DNA of 64,000 bases, taken from assembly GCA_942486035.1 (NCBI GenBank), contig CALNXK010000158.1:147501-211500 (forward strand), given 5' to 3'. This DNA comes from Porites lobata (taxonomy: Eukaryota; Cnidaria; Anthozoa; Scleractinia; Poritidae). Of the stretch, positions 1-10,260 are shown piece after piece (within the stretch, counting starts at the first letter, position 1; every line of letters begins with the position of its first letter). Under the pieces are notes generated by a model. It saw only the letters and a list, made by a program, of their open reading frames with translations, was not told the origin of the DNA and ran no database searches. The translations under genes were made by a program, and so were the position numbers.

Positions 1-446
1 TGACTTTTTACTGCCAACGACAAAGCTTGCACATTTTTCCGAATGTGTTTTTATTACTATTTTGGACCCCTAAATAACAATTTGCTTAAATCTCGGATCC
101 CGCATAGAAACCTTTATAATATTCTGCTATGCAACAGCTATTCTCGCTCATGAGCTTGAAGTACGTGTGTTGCTACTGGTTCTTAGTTTGAATTTGCAAA
201 GTTAAGGCGTTTCTCACTGGAATCAAATGCTGAGTAGGTCGAGTTTGTTATTTTTTTAGAGTGGAAATTTTCTTCATATGTGACAGAATTAGTTAGAAGA
301 TTACTCAAAGCCCGAACGAAGGTTTTAGATTCTCACGACAATCAAGTATTGAGAGTAGACAGCAAATTACTTAATTACTTCAGGCCATTCCAGTTTGATG
401 AGTCTCGCAGGAATCGAGTATCGGGAATCAAGACGCAATCTAGAAT
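1..446. other. Upstream flank of copy A, duplicated at 56.6 kb
   Basis: This AT-rich, non-coding stretch matches 56609-56731 and 57959-58255. Bases 121-150 are the empty site of the transposon that interrupts the other copy at 56732. The 82-codon open frame here lacks the features of a gene and runs into the transposon at 447. Confidence 0.7.
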
Positions 447-1628
447 AGGCAGGTACAAAAGTCGGACTGGATCAACTCGGATCGACTTGGACCAACTCGG
501 ATCAAATAAAAAAATAAAAATAAAATAAAATTGGACTCGGATCAACTTGGATTATAAAAAGAAAAATAAAATCAGTCGGTATCACTTAACTTTCACCCGC
601 CATTTTGCTTTTTTCTCACGAACTCGTGGTTGCGTAAATTAATTTTATTTTTATTAATTTTAATGATACACTAGTGAGCAGCACACATACACTCCCAGTG
701 AACATTTTCAACTTGGAAGGAGGAGAAATCATGCTCGCCCGGGACAACGAAAATTTTTGTACCCATGGCGAGAACTGAACTCATGACCCTCTGAATACTA
801 CATGTTTATCGGACGTTCCAACCACTGAACCGGAGGGTCGCGAGTTCAATTCTTGCCCGGGGCACGGAAATTTCCTTTGTCCCGGGCGAGCGTGGTTTCT
901 CCTCCTTCCAAGTTGAAAATGTTCACTGGAAATGTATGTGTGCTGCTCTCTAGTGTATCATTAAAATTATAAGTTTCAGAAGTCCTGCAGAAAAAAAAAA
1001 AGGGAACAAACAAACAAACACTCTTCAGTAACTATGTAAATGCAATCAACAGACCAGGCTTTTGATACCTTTCTCATAAATAATTCAGTACACTTATTAA
1101 TCAAAACTTATGTGCATAACTTATGATCACGCTCACCTCAACTTCTTTGCTTTGTGACAAAAAGCTGCAATAAAATAAAAAAATAACCAAATATATATTC
1201 TAGGCGACTGAAACTATCAGTTTCTTGGAATGAAGCAAATTCATTGAGAAAGATGGTCGAGATTTTACCTTCCTCGAGGTCATCCATATCTGTGAAGCAG
1301 AGCACGTCGTGTAACGCAACCACAACCACGAGTTTATAACATGATCCGAGAGGAACTGGCACTAGTAAAACAAAATGGCGCCTGAAAGCCACAGAGAAAA
1401 AAAGGATGATCTGGCCTTTTTTACCCTCCAAATGGGTTAAACTTTCAGTTTTTAATTTGCTGATTTAATTTAATTTTTTTGATTGCTCCGAGTTGATCCG
1501 AGTCCAATTTTATTTTATTTTTATTTTTTTCTCCGATCCGAGTTGGTCCGAGTCGATCCAAGTTGATCCGACCCGGACTGGTGGTCCGAGTTGATCCGGT
1601 CCGACTTTTGTACCTGCCTATCAAGAAT
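438..1628. mobile_element. 1.17-kb foldback/MULE-like non-autonomous transposon (copy 1)
   Basis: The element spans 447-1619. It begins AGGCAGGTACAAAAGT and ends with the inverted form ACTTTTGTACCTGCCT. The arms stay complementary, with indels, for well over 100 bases and include repeated GATCCGAGT-type words. It is flanked by 9-bp direct repeats, ATCTAGAAT (438-446) and ATCAAGAAT (1620-1628), which are target-site duplications with one mismatch. The paralogous site near 58250 lacks the insertion. A 9-bp duplication with long inverted arms fits a Mutator-like or foldback element; the superfamily is an inference. No transposase is present. A second inverted repeat is nested inside at about 652-968. 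Confidence 0.85.
652..968. repeat. Nested ~315-bp palindromic repeat
   Basis: The left part (from ACACTAGTGAGCAGCACAC) is the reverse complement of the right part (ending GTGCTGCTCTCTAGTGT), with arms of over 100 bases that include CTCGCCCGGGACAA and TTGTCCCGGGCGAG. It could be a separate MITE inserted in the larger element, or the loop end of a giant foldback. The same structure sits in the second copy at about 56994-57315. Confidence 0.75.
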
Positions 1629-3029
1629 CATTTTTTTGTCAACTTACTTTTGAACGGTACTGCGTGTACAACAGATTTATTATTCCCCTTAGAAAAATAG
1701 TTTGTTTGAGTAGCCTGTGCTTCTGTGATGACTCAGTAGACTGTGATGTTTGCGCTGCTAACCAAATTTTTTGGAACACTATGCCAATGATTTTGTCCAA
1801 ACAAAATCTGAGTAGTAAGAACAAAACTAGTTTCTGGTCCCATTGATGTTTTTTAACCATTTTCAGTTCAAATGAAACAGTGTGTTTTGGTCAATGTTTA
1901 GAAAAAAAACTGGGTCATTTAAATTTTATCCCTCTGAAAAAGAAATTCAGCTCAAACTCATCAGCAAAGATGAACTTTGGGGGAGGTACCCAAAAGAACC
2001 AAGGCTGAGAGCAATGCGTAATGATGACAGACCTGTGAGTGGCAACCACCCGGGCACCATCACACTGCTTACCAGTGGAACCTAGAATACCTTTGGGCAG
2101 CGAAGGGAGCAAAACAGACCAAGAAGCACAAGCAACAAGAAGCAATGCAAACGTAATGGGCTCACCTCAGATGAAAAGCTGTAAAACCCAATGGTTCCTT
2201 CGTAACCCTAGAGCACCCCTCAAAATCACAAGTGAGAGACTAGCTGCTTGCCAGCATATTATCTCAAGTTTAACTCAGTAATTTTGTTACCTCTGCGTCC
2301 TGCGTCCCTGATGCATAAAAATCCCCAGAGACGTAAAATAATTCATGGCATGCGTCCCGTAGGATGCAAAGATCAGTCAATCAAACATGTGTTTGTAGAA
2401 GTATCCCGTTCTTGTAATTTCTGTGGCAGTTATTATATCCCGTTGTTTAACAATGAATTATTTCTTTCAGCCTTTGTTGTGATTAAAAAGAGAAGGACTA
2501 TATTTTTATTTCAGTATACTGTAATACAGAGTTTTGGAGTCTGTCTTCGGGTTAACTGTCTGGTTTCAATCAAAGGCACAAGCATTTCATCTTCAGACTC
2601 GTTTCTTTTTTTTTAACTGGGACTCATTGGTTCCTGGACTGGGAATCCTGATTTTTCACAAGATGAGTCCTGCAGGACTCACCATAACTATTTGTAACAA
2701 AGTCACTGTTAACTTAGCCTAAATTTCATTTAGCCACAATAGTCATTTATTTTTTCCATTGCAAGTTTGGCAACTTTGTTAGTTTTATGCAGGAAATTTC
2801 TCCAAATATGCAGAACATGCAGACAACAGAGAATTATGTGGAAGTTCCACACCACCGCATCCTTTCTATTTAATTTTAAAGTGTTCTTATGTATGATATT
2901 AATGGGCACATATGCAAACCACAGAAAGTAAAAGTTAAACACATCCCACAATTTTAGTACATTGTATTGTATTGTTGTTATAAATTTTGTTTTTTGAAAA
3001 TTAAATTGCTATAATATTTTCCTTTTTAG
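1629..3029. other. Non-coding upstream region of copy A
   Basis: I find no convincing gene. Several 60-120 codon frames exist, but when compared with the duplicate at 58256-59646 they differ by amino-acid changes and indels rather than silent changes, which argues against coding. The glycosyltransferase exon at 3030 has no in-frame start codon of its own before the conserved domain, so a first exon should lie here or further upstream. I could not identify it. Confidence 0.5.
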
Positions 3030-4259
3030 GATTCATCCTTTACTAGCTTGGCTTCTACATCACAGGAAGGCCATGAAAGCAATACTAGTTCCACTTCCAG
3101 CAGGAAATTGAGAGTAACTCTGTTAAGCAGTGAATGGAGGTCAACAAAAGGAGGCTTGTCAACCATCAACCGAGAGCTGGCCATTCAGTTAGCAAAACAT
3201 CCCAGAGTGCCGAGGTCAGTGTTTATCTCCCTGAGTGCAGTGAAGAAGATAAACAAGTGGCTGCAAGTCACAATGTTCATTTCATTGAAGCAGAAGAAAT
3301 GGCAGGTTATGACTCAGTTGACTGGTTGTCCTTTCTACCAGAAGACCATGTTGTGGACTGTGTGATAGGACATGGGGCCGTTCTTGGCCGGCAAGTGCAG
3401 GGTATAAAACGTGATCATGCTCACTGTAAGTGGATTCAGGTCGTACACACTGCTCCAGAAGAACTTGGAATGTACAAAGGATATGAAAAATGCATTTCCA
3501 GAGGTGAGAAGAAGCACCAAGTGGAGGTTGAACTCTGCAAATTAGCTGATCAAGTTGTAGCAGTTGGACCCAAGCTTGCTGAAGCTTTTTCAGGTTATCT
3601 TCGTCCATCTGGAAAGGATCAACGTGTTTTCAAACTTACGCCAGGCATTTTCTCCGAGTTTGCTGCTGTTAATCAAGCCACTGAAGAAAGAAACTCATTC
3701 AGTGTTTTAGTGTTTGGGCGTGGCGATAATGAAGACTTCCAGCTGAAAGGATATGACATTGCTGCCCAAGCCATTGCTGAGTTGAAAGACATGACTTACA
3801 AACTTGTGTTTGTTGGAGCAACAAGTGGAGAAGAAGAGAAAGTAGCAGAAATGTTACTCCAGCAAGGCATTGACCGCAGTCAACTCAGAGTGCGTTGTTT
3901 TAATGAAAGCAGGGAGAAGCTAGCTGAATTATTTTGTGAAGTAGATCTTGCTGTAATGCCATCACGAACTGAGGGCTTTGGTCTAGCTGCCCTTGAGGCT
4001 TTATCTGCTGGTCTGCCTGTGCTGGTCAGTGGGAACTCTGGATTTGGAGAAGCTTTGAGGAAAGTTCCGCATGGTTCAAGCTGTGTGGTAGAGTCAGAAG
4101 ATTGGGCAAATGCGATCAAAGCTGTCCGTCAGAAAGGCAGGGAGATGCGTCTTGGAGAGTCTGAAGTGGTGCATGGAGCATATTCAAAAAAGTACAGCTG
4201 GAAGAAACAGTGTGATAAACTCATAGAGAGGATGATCGAGATGAGTATCACTGAAGCAG
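3030..4259 (+). pseudogene. Copy A exon: GT4-type glycosyltransferase domain, frameshifted
   Basis: The exon follows CCTTTTTAG and ends at GAAGCAG before GTAAGAAG. It encodes a two-Rossmann GT-B fold domain of about 400 residues. The N-terminal half has the KGGLSTINRELA glycine-rich turn. The C-terminal half has LVFVGATSGEEEK and the donor-binding E-x7-E region RTEGFGLAALEALSAGLPV, typical of GT4 retaining glycosyltransferases.

Relative to copy C there are two extra bases at 3209-3212 (after KHPRV), which shift the frame for the rest of the exon. There is also an in-frame 9-base deletion removing Pro-Lys-Asp near 4100. The sugar donor and acceptor cannot be told. Without correction of the shift, translation would stop soon after residue 100. 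Confidence 0.85.
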
Positions 4260-5177
4260 GTAAGAAGTGCACCCGTAGTTAATTACTCACTAAATGCATT
4301 TATCATGAGAAGGCTAAATTGAATATTATTCAGACAGTGTATGTACATGTGTTTTAAGGCAAAGACTTGCCAGCAGTCTTCTCAGGAAGGCTCACATGTG
4401 CTTCAGTTCAGTGCCCTAAAACATGGCAGGTCCAAAGGTTTTACTGGTTTTATGTTTCTCACATGAGTAAATCGTCAGGGTGGATAGTCAAGCCACTCAC
4501 AAAATTTGAGACCATTCTTAATTAGGGTGTGCCGCTGGTCCCTATAGCTCGCCCACAGCTGAATAAAGGCTGTGCTCTATATTAGGACAGTTAAAAGGAG
4601 CCTGGTGCTCTGAACTTGTAAAATCTAGGGAGCTCAGCATATGATTTGTATGAAAAAACTAAGATTTTCTTGTTGCCCTAAGAGAAAATATTGGGCACCT
4701 GGAAGGCCACCGGGCTCTGCTAGAGCACAGCCCTGGTAATCATCTGGGCCCTGAGTTCCCGAAAGGCTGATTAGTGCTTATCCAGGATTAAAATTTCATT
4801 CTATTTTTGTATTTATTTTTACCTTCCTGTGTATTGCTTAGGGTAACATTTTGTGTTATCATTACTATTTTTCAGAGTAAAGGCTCAACGGTAATTGTAA
4901 CCTTGACTTACTTGTTTGTAGACAAGAAAACCTTGCTCAAAATTTGGCGTAATCCAATCCTGGGTTAAACTTAATCATCTTTCGAGGAACCGGGTCATGG
5001 CTCTTACTGCACCACTGATTTATTTTGCAGCCATGCACCCACATGAATTGTATACACTTCACATTAGGCTGGTGTAACAGCCTGCAAAACTAGATTTTCC
5101 AAAATCCTTTATAATTATGACTTTTGAACCAGCTTTGAGTATTTTATTTTTTCATTTCTTTCTCTTCCTTGCATCAG
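4260..5177. other. Intron between GT and PNP exons of copy A
   Basis: This intron runs from GTAAGAAG to CTTGCATCAG. It contains a small inverted-repeat element at 4566-4735 (AGGCTGTGCTCT at the left, AGAGCACAGCC at the right). Related elements sit in the matching introns of copy B (31561-31713) and copy C (61179-61345). Nothing else was recognised. Confidence 0.75.
4566..4735. mobile_element. ~170-bp MITE with GGCTGTGCTCT inverted ends
   Basis: The left end GGCTGTGCTCTA is inverted at the right end as TAGAGCACAGCC. The shared position in all three paralogues shows that the insertion predates their duplication. No coding capacity. Confidence 0.6.
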
Positions 5178-5918
5178 AGGGCAGTGATGGTAAGCTTACC
5201 ACTGGTCTCCATTTTTCTTTCGCGAATGCTCCAAGCACCTCAAATAACCATGGTAAGGACCCTCCTGAACTGGATAAAGTTCTTCCATCCTTGGCTGACG
5301 TTAAAGCAGTAACCAAACCATCAAAAGATGCTGATCTTCCTGTTGATGTTCTGTTACTTACAGTTACAAACTGTGAGTTCTTAGCTTGCTATAGTGACCT
5401 AAAAAACCCCTATAGACGTTGGTTTGATGGTCTGGGCTATGTTTACTTTTCGGATGTGGGTGAAAGTCAAGAGGAGCTGAAAGTTGCTTTACTAAGATGT
5501 TACAGAAATGGTATTGGTCCTGGTGGTGCTCTTGTATCTGTAAAGAATGCTACCTCTGTGCTAAGACCCAAAGCAGTCATTTCAGTAGGAACATGTAGTG
5601 GCCTCAACCCTGCAAAATCCAAGTTAGGAGATGTTGTTGTATCTGCCAAAATAGCTACATATGCATCAAAGGCAGTGACCAGCAATCAAGAGCAGTCAAC
5701 TGGTATGAGAAGTTATGTGAGCAAACGCTTTCTGGATGTCATTAAGAATTGTGCTGATGGCTGGCAAGCACCTTTGAAGAACGCTGAAGCTCAGCAAGTT
5801 CAAGTTTATACTGATGCTGAGTTTTTTAGTGCACCAGAACAAGTCAGAGCTGAATGGCGGCATGATCAACTTGCTGAAACCAATCCTAAGGCTATGGCAA
5901 TCGAAAATGAAGGAGAAG
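5178..5918 (+). CDS. Copy A exon: PNP_UDP nucleosidase domain, first part
   Basis: This 741-base exon starts after CTTGCATCAG and ends before GTGAGCAG; both junctions are phase 1. After a variable, serine-rich linker it encodes most of a nucleoside phosphorylase/MTA-SAH nucleosidase-like fold. The first strand is PVDVLLLTVTNCEF. The ribose/phosphate loop is VISVGTCSGL, aligning with the NTGSAGGL region of MTA/SAH nucleosidase, followed by LGDVVVSAKIATY. The exon closes on MAIENEGEG, the place of the catalytic E-M-E(G) motif, with Asn for the usual Met.

Family knowledge: these enzymes cleave the N-glycosidic bond of purine nucleosides. Versions fused to NLR-like proteins include ATP nucleosidases. 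The frame is intact here. Compared with copy C it has FSAP in place of LSGP near the end. Confidence 0.88.
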
Positions 5919-6106
5919 GTGAGCAGACTTTTTAATATGCAGCCAGCCTTAGGAAGTGTATGCAGTCCGGTCTCTTTTGACTCTATAGATGTGCTGGTTG
6001 CTTTTGATTCAGTGTTAATTTCAAGGCATTGCATTGATTGTTTGCTTGTTTGAGCTTAATATTATCATAATTTTTTGCTGAAATGATGGGCCTGCTCCCA
6101 ATTTAT

Positions 6107-6230
6107 GGGTCATCATTGCTTAGTTGTTAGAGCACTGTCATGCTAACACGGAGGCCATGGGTTCAAATTCCCTTGAACCCTCTCCCCCTTAATTTTTTTT
6201 TCAGGTAATTTGCAATCATTGCTTAGATTG
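6107..6230 (+). mobile_element. tRNA-derived SINE-like element
   Basis: A box A-like stretch (TTGCTTAGTTGTTAGAGCA) is followed at tRNA spacing by a box B-like stretch (GGTTCAAATTCCC, 6160-6172), then TTGAACCC and a T-rich tail. A cloverleaf can only be drawn with mismatches in the anticodon and T stems, so I read it as a SINE head and not a working tRNA. The same sequence is in the duplicate at 62719. Confidence 0.6.
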
Positions 6231-6694
6231 CTGTTACAATTGTTACAACAATTATATCTGCAAATTATACCCATTGACAAAAGATAGGTGTGGGAAAGGT
6301 GCCTGGTGAAACTGAAGGGGGGGGGGGGGCAAGCACGTCTAGAAAGTAGCCATGACGACCCTATGAGTGGGACCGAGCAGGCACTGTCACACAGAGACCT
6401 TCAGTGGAGAAATGTGCAAATACTTACCAAAACATATCCAAAGGGAAGGAAGGACTGCGAGCAAAAAATGCAAAAGCAACATAGCAACATGAGCAAAATG
6501 ATTGACTATAGGGAAAGTACTGTCAAATAATGCTAAAGCCCAAGACTGCCCCATATTCGATTGGTGATGGAGACCGCTGTATGGCGTACATTTGCGGACA
6601 AAAATAATTGAAAATAAAATACAATTTGAAGTTCAAAAATTAGACTATCCATGTCAAAATCTCGTCATATGAATTTGAAATCGCAATGAACGGA

Positions 6695-6886
6695 GTCGAA
6701 ATAGCATCATTCGAACTTGAAGTTACTTGGAACAAGTTGAAACTATAAAGGGAAAACTTGACATCGTTGATGTTGAAGTTCAAATCACCAGTCGAAATAG
6801 CATCATTCGAACTTGAAGTTACTTGGAACAAGTTGAAACTATAAAGGGAAAACTTGACATCGTTGATGTTGAAGTTCAAATCACCA
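6695..6886. repeat. 96-bp tandem duplication (two units)
   Basis: Units start at 6695 and 6791 (GTCGAAATAGCATCATTCGA). Copy C carries only one unit, lacking ATAGC, near 63317. The doubling therefore arose in A, or was lost in C, after the segmental duplication. A minus-strand open frame across it is only a shadow of the repeat. Confidence 0.85.
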
Positions 6887-7774
6887 TTCCAACTAGAATG
6901 CAAATTACATGATTTGAACTTCAATTCACCTTCTCCACTCTAATAAGCCACTTAATCGTCAACAATGCAACCATAATCTTTCACAAAATTCCAAATGGAA
7001 CCTTTAATTTGAACTTAAAGTCACGTCACATATTCGAATTCCAAAAAACAAATTTGAATTCCAAAGGAAGCGGAAGTAAAAATACACAAGAACCGAGTAA
7101 CGACTAGGTACGACAGTGAAAAAAGTGTTGACAAGCCTACACGACTCCTGCAGTTCGCGGATGAATAAATTCTAATGAAGCCTTCATAGCTTAGCTTTAA
7201 CTAGGATGTCCTTAAGGGATTTTCCCTTACGATATGAGATGATGGGGGCCTCCTTAAAGATTTCTCTCAGTTGCGGATGATTTTCTATAAGGTGCCATGG
7301 ATAGTCTCAGTGGGGAAGGTGCATGGTGAAACTGAAAGGAGCCGCAAGTGAGCCTGGAAGGTAACCATGACAACCCTGTGAGTGGCACCCACCCAAACCA
7401 ATCTACAGGTGCTTGAAGAAAAAAAATGGGACAGCGAACAGGGGAGTCACAGGACATGGTTTCCCCTTTTTTCCCGTTTTCCCTTGCAATAAAAACTAAA
7501 GAAAAGCAGTTCACTACTGAAGATGAATAGAAGTCCTAATACCTGCCTGAAGCATGTCCGCGAGAGAAAATTAAAGTGCAAGCCTTCCATAACCTCAATG
7601 CAACCTGACACAACTGGGGAGGAGGCGGTACAGTTCACATCCTCTACATTCTACATCTATCTTCCAACTTTGTTTTTCTTTTTTATAGAAAGTTAGGCAA
7701 AATAATGTAAGCTATATTGATGAAGGACTGTCTTCAACATAAACTCAAGTGCCATTTTCTTTGTTGCTCTATAG

Positions 7775-7960
7775 GAGTGTTTGCAGCGGCATTTGACTGT
7801 CAAATTGAGTGGTTAATTGTGAAAGGGATAGCTGATTATGCAGATGGTTCTCAGTTGCCTTCAGAGAGTTGGTCTTCCTGTGCCAGTGTGATGGCAGCAT
7901 CTCTTGTTGCACACATTTTGAGTGAGCCCTGTGTTTTTCATTCATGGCCTCATTACCAAG
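7775..7960 (+). CDS. Copy A exon: PNP_UDP nucleosidase domain, C-terminal part
   Basis: This 186-base exon follows TTGCTCTATAG and ends before GTAAAT; both ends are phase 1. It continues the domain as GVFAAAFDCQIEWLIVKGI and then ADYADG. The DYAD motif aligns with VRGICDYAD of fungal and bacterial PNP_UDP domains, and its first Asp with the catalytic Asp of MTA/SAH nucleosidase (VRAISDVAD in E. coli). The closing helix MAASLVAHIL is the usual domain end. With the preceding exon it gives a complete nucleosidase domain of about 270 residues. The frame is intact and nearly identical to that of copy B. Confidence 0.88.
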
Positions 7961-9069
7961 GTAAATATTTCTCGTAATGTTATGTCCCTTTTTGGCATGT
8001 TGTTTTACGGAAACTAGGGGTGCATTACAGTGTACTTCCTTTATGCCATTAGTAAGCTCAACACTGCATTATGGGGTAGATGTCACACATGACATCTTTA
8101 TCTCTTTATAACAGCTTTTTAATTAGATTTGATCATATTGGTGTTGATATCACAATAAGACTACTGTAACCGGGGCCACTTAGACAAAGTTGGCCAAATA
8201 CATTACAGGAAAGTTGGTTGTGGGCCAATCAGCAGCTTGCAAAAAACAATAATTTATTTGAAGCACAAAATTTAAACATTGAGAGCAAACGTTTTGAAAA
8301 ACGTAAAATGTTTCACCAGACAATGTTTTTCTATTCAAAACTTTACGTACTGTACATGTATAACACCCAGGAGACATACTTGTTTGACACAAGGTGATAT
8401 TTTGTCATCTACAAGACACTTCTTTGCAAGCATCGCTTTGCAAGGATTTTCGACCTCAAGTCAAAATTATAACTGTTTACATTTTTTGCCTCCTTCACAC
8501 ACTTTATGGGACCTCTCAGGAAACACAGGCTTTCTTCAGTGGGTTCAAAAGGTTACGTCTGTTGGTTGTGATTTGTTGATTTCGATCCATGCTGTTTATT
8601 TCATTTCGTTGTAATTATGATTGACAACTAACTTTCTCAGAATGTATTGTTATTTTCCTGTAATCTGATTGGTCAGCTTTGTCCAGGTAGCCCCAGTTAT
8701 AGTAGTCGTATTGTAATAGTTATGGTTTCTTTAAGGAACCTGCAAACGGTAAGAACATTGAAGAAATCTCTTGTCATTTTAAACCAAAAAGAGATTGAAG
8801 TAAAATCATGAAACAACAAAAAAGTTTTGGATTTTGTTGTGAAATAGGGTTTAGATTAGAAGAACCTTCTAAGGTTTAACACCCACCACCAAGTGTTCTT
8901 AGCCGATGAGTCTGTTTTTTCCAGCAGTCGTATTGAGCTGACCACATAGCTATATTTTCTTTTTTAGTGTTAAAACTACACCTGTCTGATAGGCACTGCT
9001 GACTTTATTAGTAGCCGTTAATTCTAGTAGATTTCTTGAATGTAAGTGAGAGATCTCTTTATGTTACAG
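7961..9069. other. Copy A intron before the linker exon
   Basis: Non-coding. The last 300 bases align with the corresponding intron of copy B (shared AGGGTTTAGATTAGAAGAAC at about 8848 and 35959). No other feature was recognised. Confidence 0.6.
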
Positions 9070-9126
9070 ATATATCAGAGCAGAGCTCAGCCAGCAGATC
9101 AAAGGAACAATTACCAAGTTCCTCAG
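9070..9126 (+). CDS. Copy A 57-bp linker exon
   Basis: The exon follows TATGTTACAG and ends before GTGCCG, phase 1 at both ends. It adds 19 mostly small or polar residues (DISEQSSASRSKEQLPSSS), a flexible hinge between the nucleosidase and NACHT domains. The same 57 bases occur in copy B at 36461-36517, with the same length and phase, which supports the call. Confidence 0.75.
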
Positions 9127-10260
9127 GTGCCGATATTTAGGCCCTGTCCAAACAAATCCGGATATTTTTGAAACGACATATTTTTCTACTTGAATAGGCC
9201 GCGGATGAATGATCGGATTCACTGGTTTAGTGTTGAGGGAAGGCCATTTTGTGAGAAAGGAAATGTGCGGTTTCAGAAATATCCAGATTCATGTAGACGG
9301 AGGCCTTAATGTTTAATGTTACATTGTACATGTAATCAATACAATAAATTATGTTACGATAAGATACATTTCCATTCATTTTCCTTTGCTTTTGGATTTT
9401 TCCCTCTTGTTTCTTGTTTTCTTGTTTTCTTTCTCTTTTTTCTCTTGATTTTGGTTTTAATTTTTTTGTTTTGATTTTTTCTTATGTTGGTTAATGTTTT
9501 TGGAACTCTCGTATCAGGGTTGTTGCGTATTTTAGCTAATAATTAGGCAAAAATTTTTCGTCCTTAAGGGGGCGATAATTCGAAAGGGGGCACTTACATA
9601 TAATTTATTTGAAGGAGGGTGCTAATTCGAACGTTTACGGTACATGTCTGCCATTTGATTAAAAAAGACCCTCTTCCCTCTCCTCAGTTAAATACTCTTG
9701 TCTAATTAGCTGCTATTTGCACTCTGTTCCTTGGCTTAATTGTGAAATGGATAAGGTTTTCCCACCCTAAGTCTGAGCAACAGATTTATAGTACAAAACA
9801 GCAACAACAACACAGCTTCTAAAGCCAGATGTAACGTCAATGAGCGAGTTCCAATAATCATGACATTTTGATATTTAATACTAAATTAGAAGGGGAGGTC
9901 AGTACAATGTAAACTAACGATAGTATAAAAGTTTTGAAATCTACATCTATATCTCAAAAATTGTTGAACAAGTCAGCCTTGCAACAGAAGGTTGTTAAGA
10001 AAACCGCTGGACAGGTGTAAAACTTGTTAATAAGCTTAACGCATGCAGAATCATGCGTCTTGCTGCAGTGTTACCCTGCTTAGGCCCTGTTTTCAATTCT
10101 TGAGAGAACATATCCACGCTCAGATGAAAATGACCGTACTAGGTAAACTGCCATTATCACTGCTACCATAACACTGTACAATTAACTCAGTCCTACATGT
10201 GCTACTCCATGTGTTGGATAGGATAAAGGATTTAAGAAAATTGCTTTTTTATATAAACAG
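9127..10260. other. Copy A intron before NACHT
   Basis: It contains a small MITE at about 9139-9306: AGGCCCTGTCCAAACAAATC at the left, with a degenerate inverted end near GATTCATGTAGACGGAGGCC. There is also a pyrimidine-rich tract at 9380-9490. The matching B intron has an eroded copy of the MITE plus an additional insertion at 37375. Confidence 0.65.

Larger units (their letters stand above)
5919..7774. other. Intron inside the PNP domain of copy A
   Basis: The intron runs from GTGAGCAG to TGCTCTATAG. It contains a tRNA-derived SINE-like sequence (6107-6230), a poly-G run of 12 at about 6307-6318, a 96-bp tandem duplication (6695-6886) and repeats of the word GGTGAAACTGAA near 6305 and 7325. 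No gene was found. Confidence 0.7.

Noticed and set aside
1138..1431. 97-codon minus-strand frame with splice-like borders inside the foldback element, a possible captured exon
   Set aside because: The segment is part of the inverted arm: CGCCATTTTG and the CTCGTGGTTG word recur inverted at 595-640. Its second copy in C does not keep the frame as a whole. Gene capture cannot be supported.
2730..2951. 73-codon minus-strand frame conserved in both duplicates
   Set aside because: The differences between the two copies (Pro/Leu, Phe/Val, Trp/Arg, Ala/Thr) are mostly non-synonymous, so there is no sign of selection on protein. It is the intergenic sequence before the GT exon.
3282..3608. Minus-strand frames of 61-108 codons under the GT exon (also at 59897-60223)
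   Set aside because: Antisense shadows of the glycosyltransferase coding sequence.
6107..6180. Functional tRNA gene
   Set aside because: Box A and box B-like words exist, but the anticodon and T stems do not pair properly and the tail is SINE-like.
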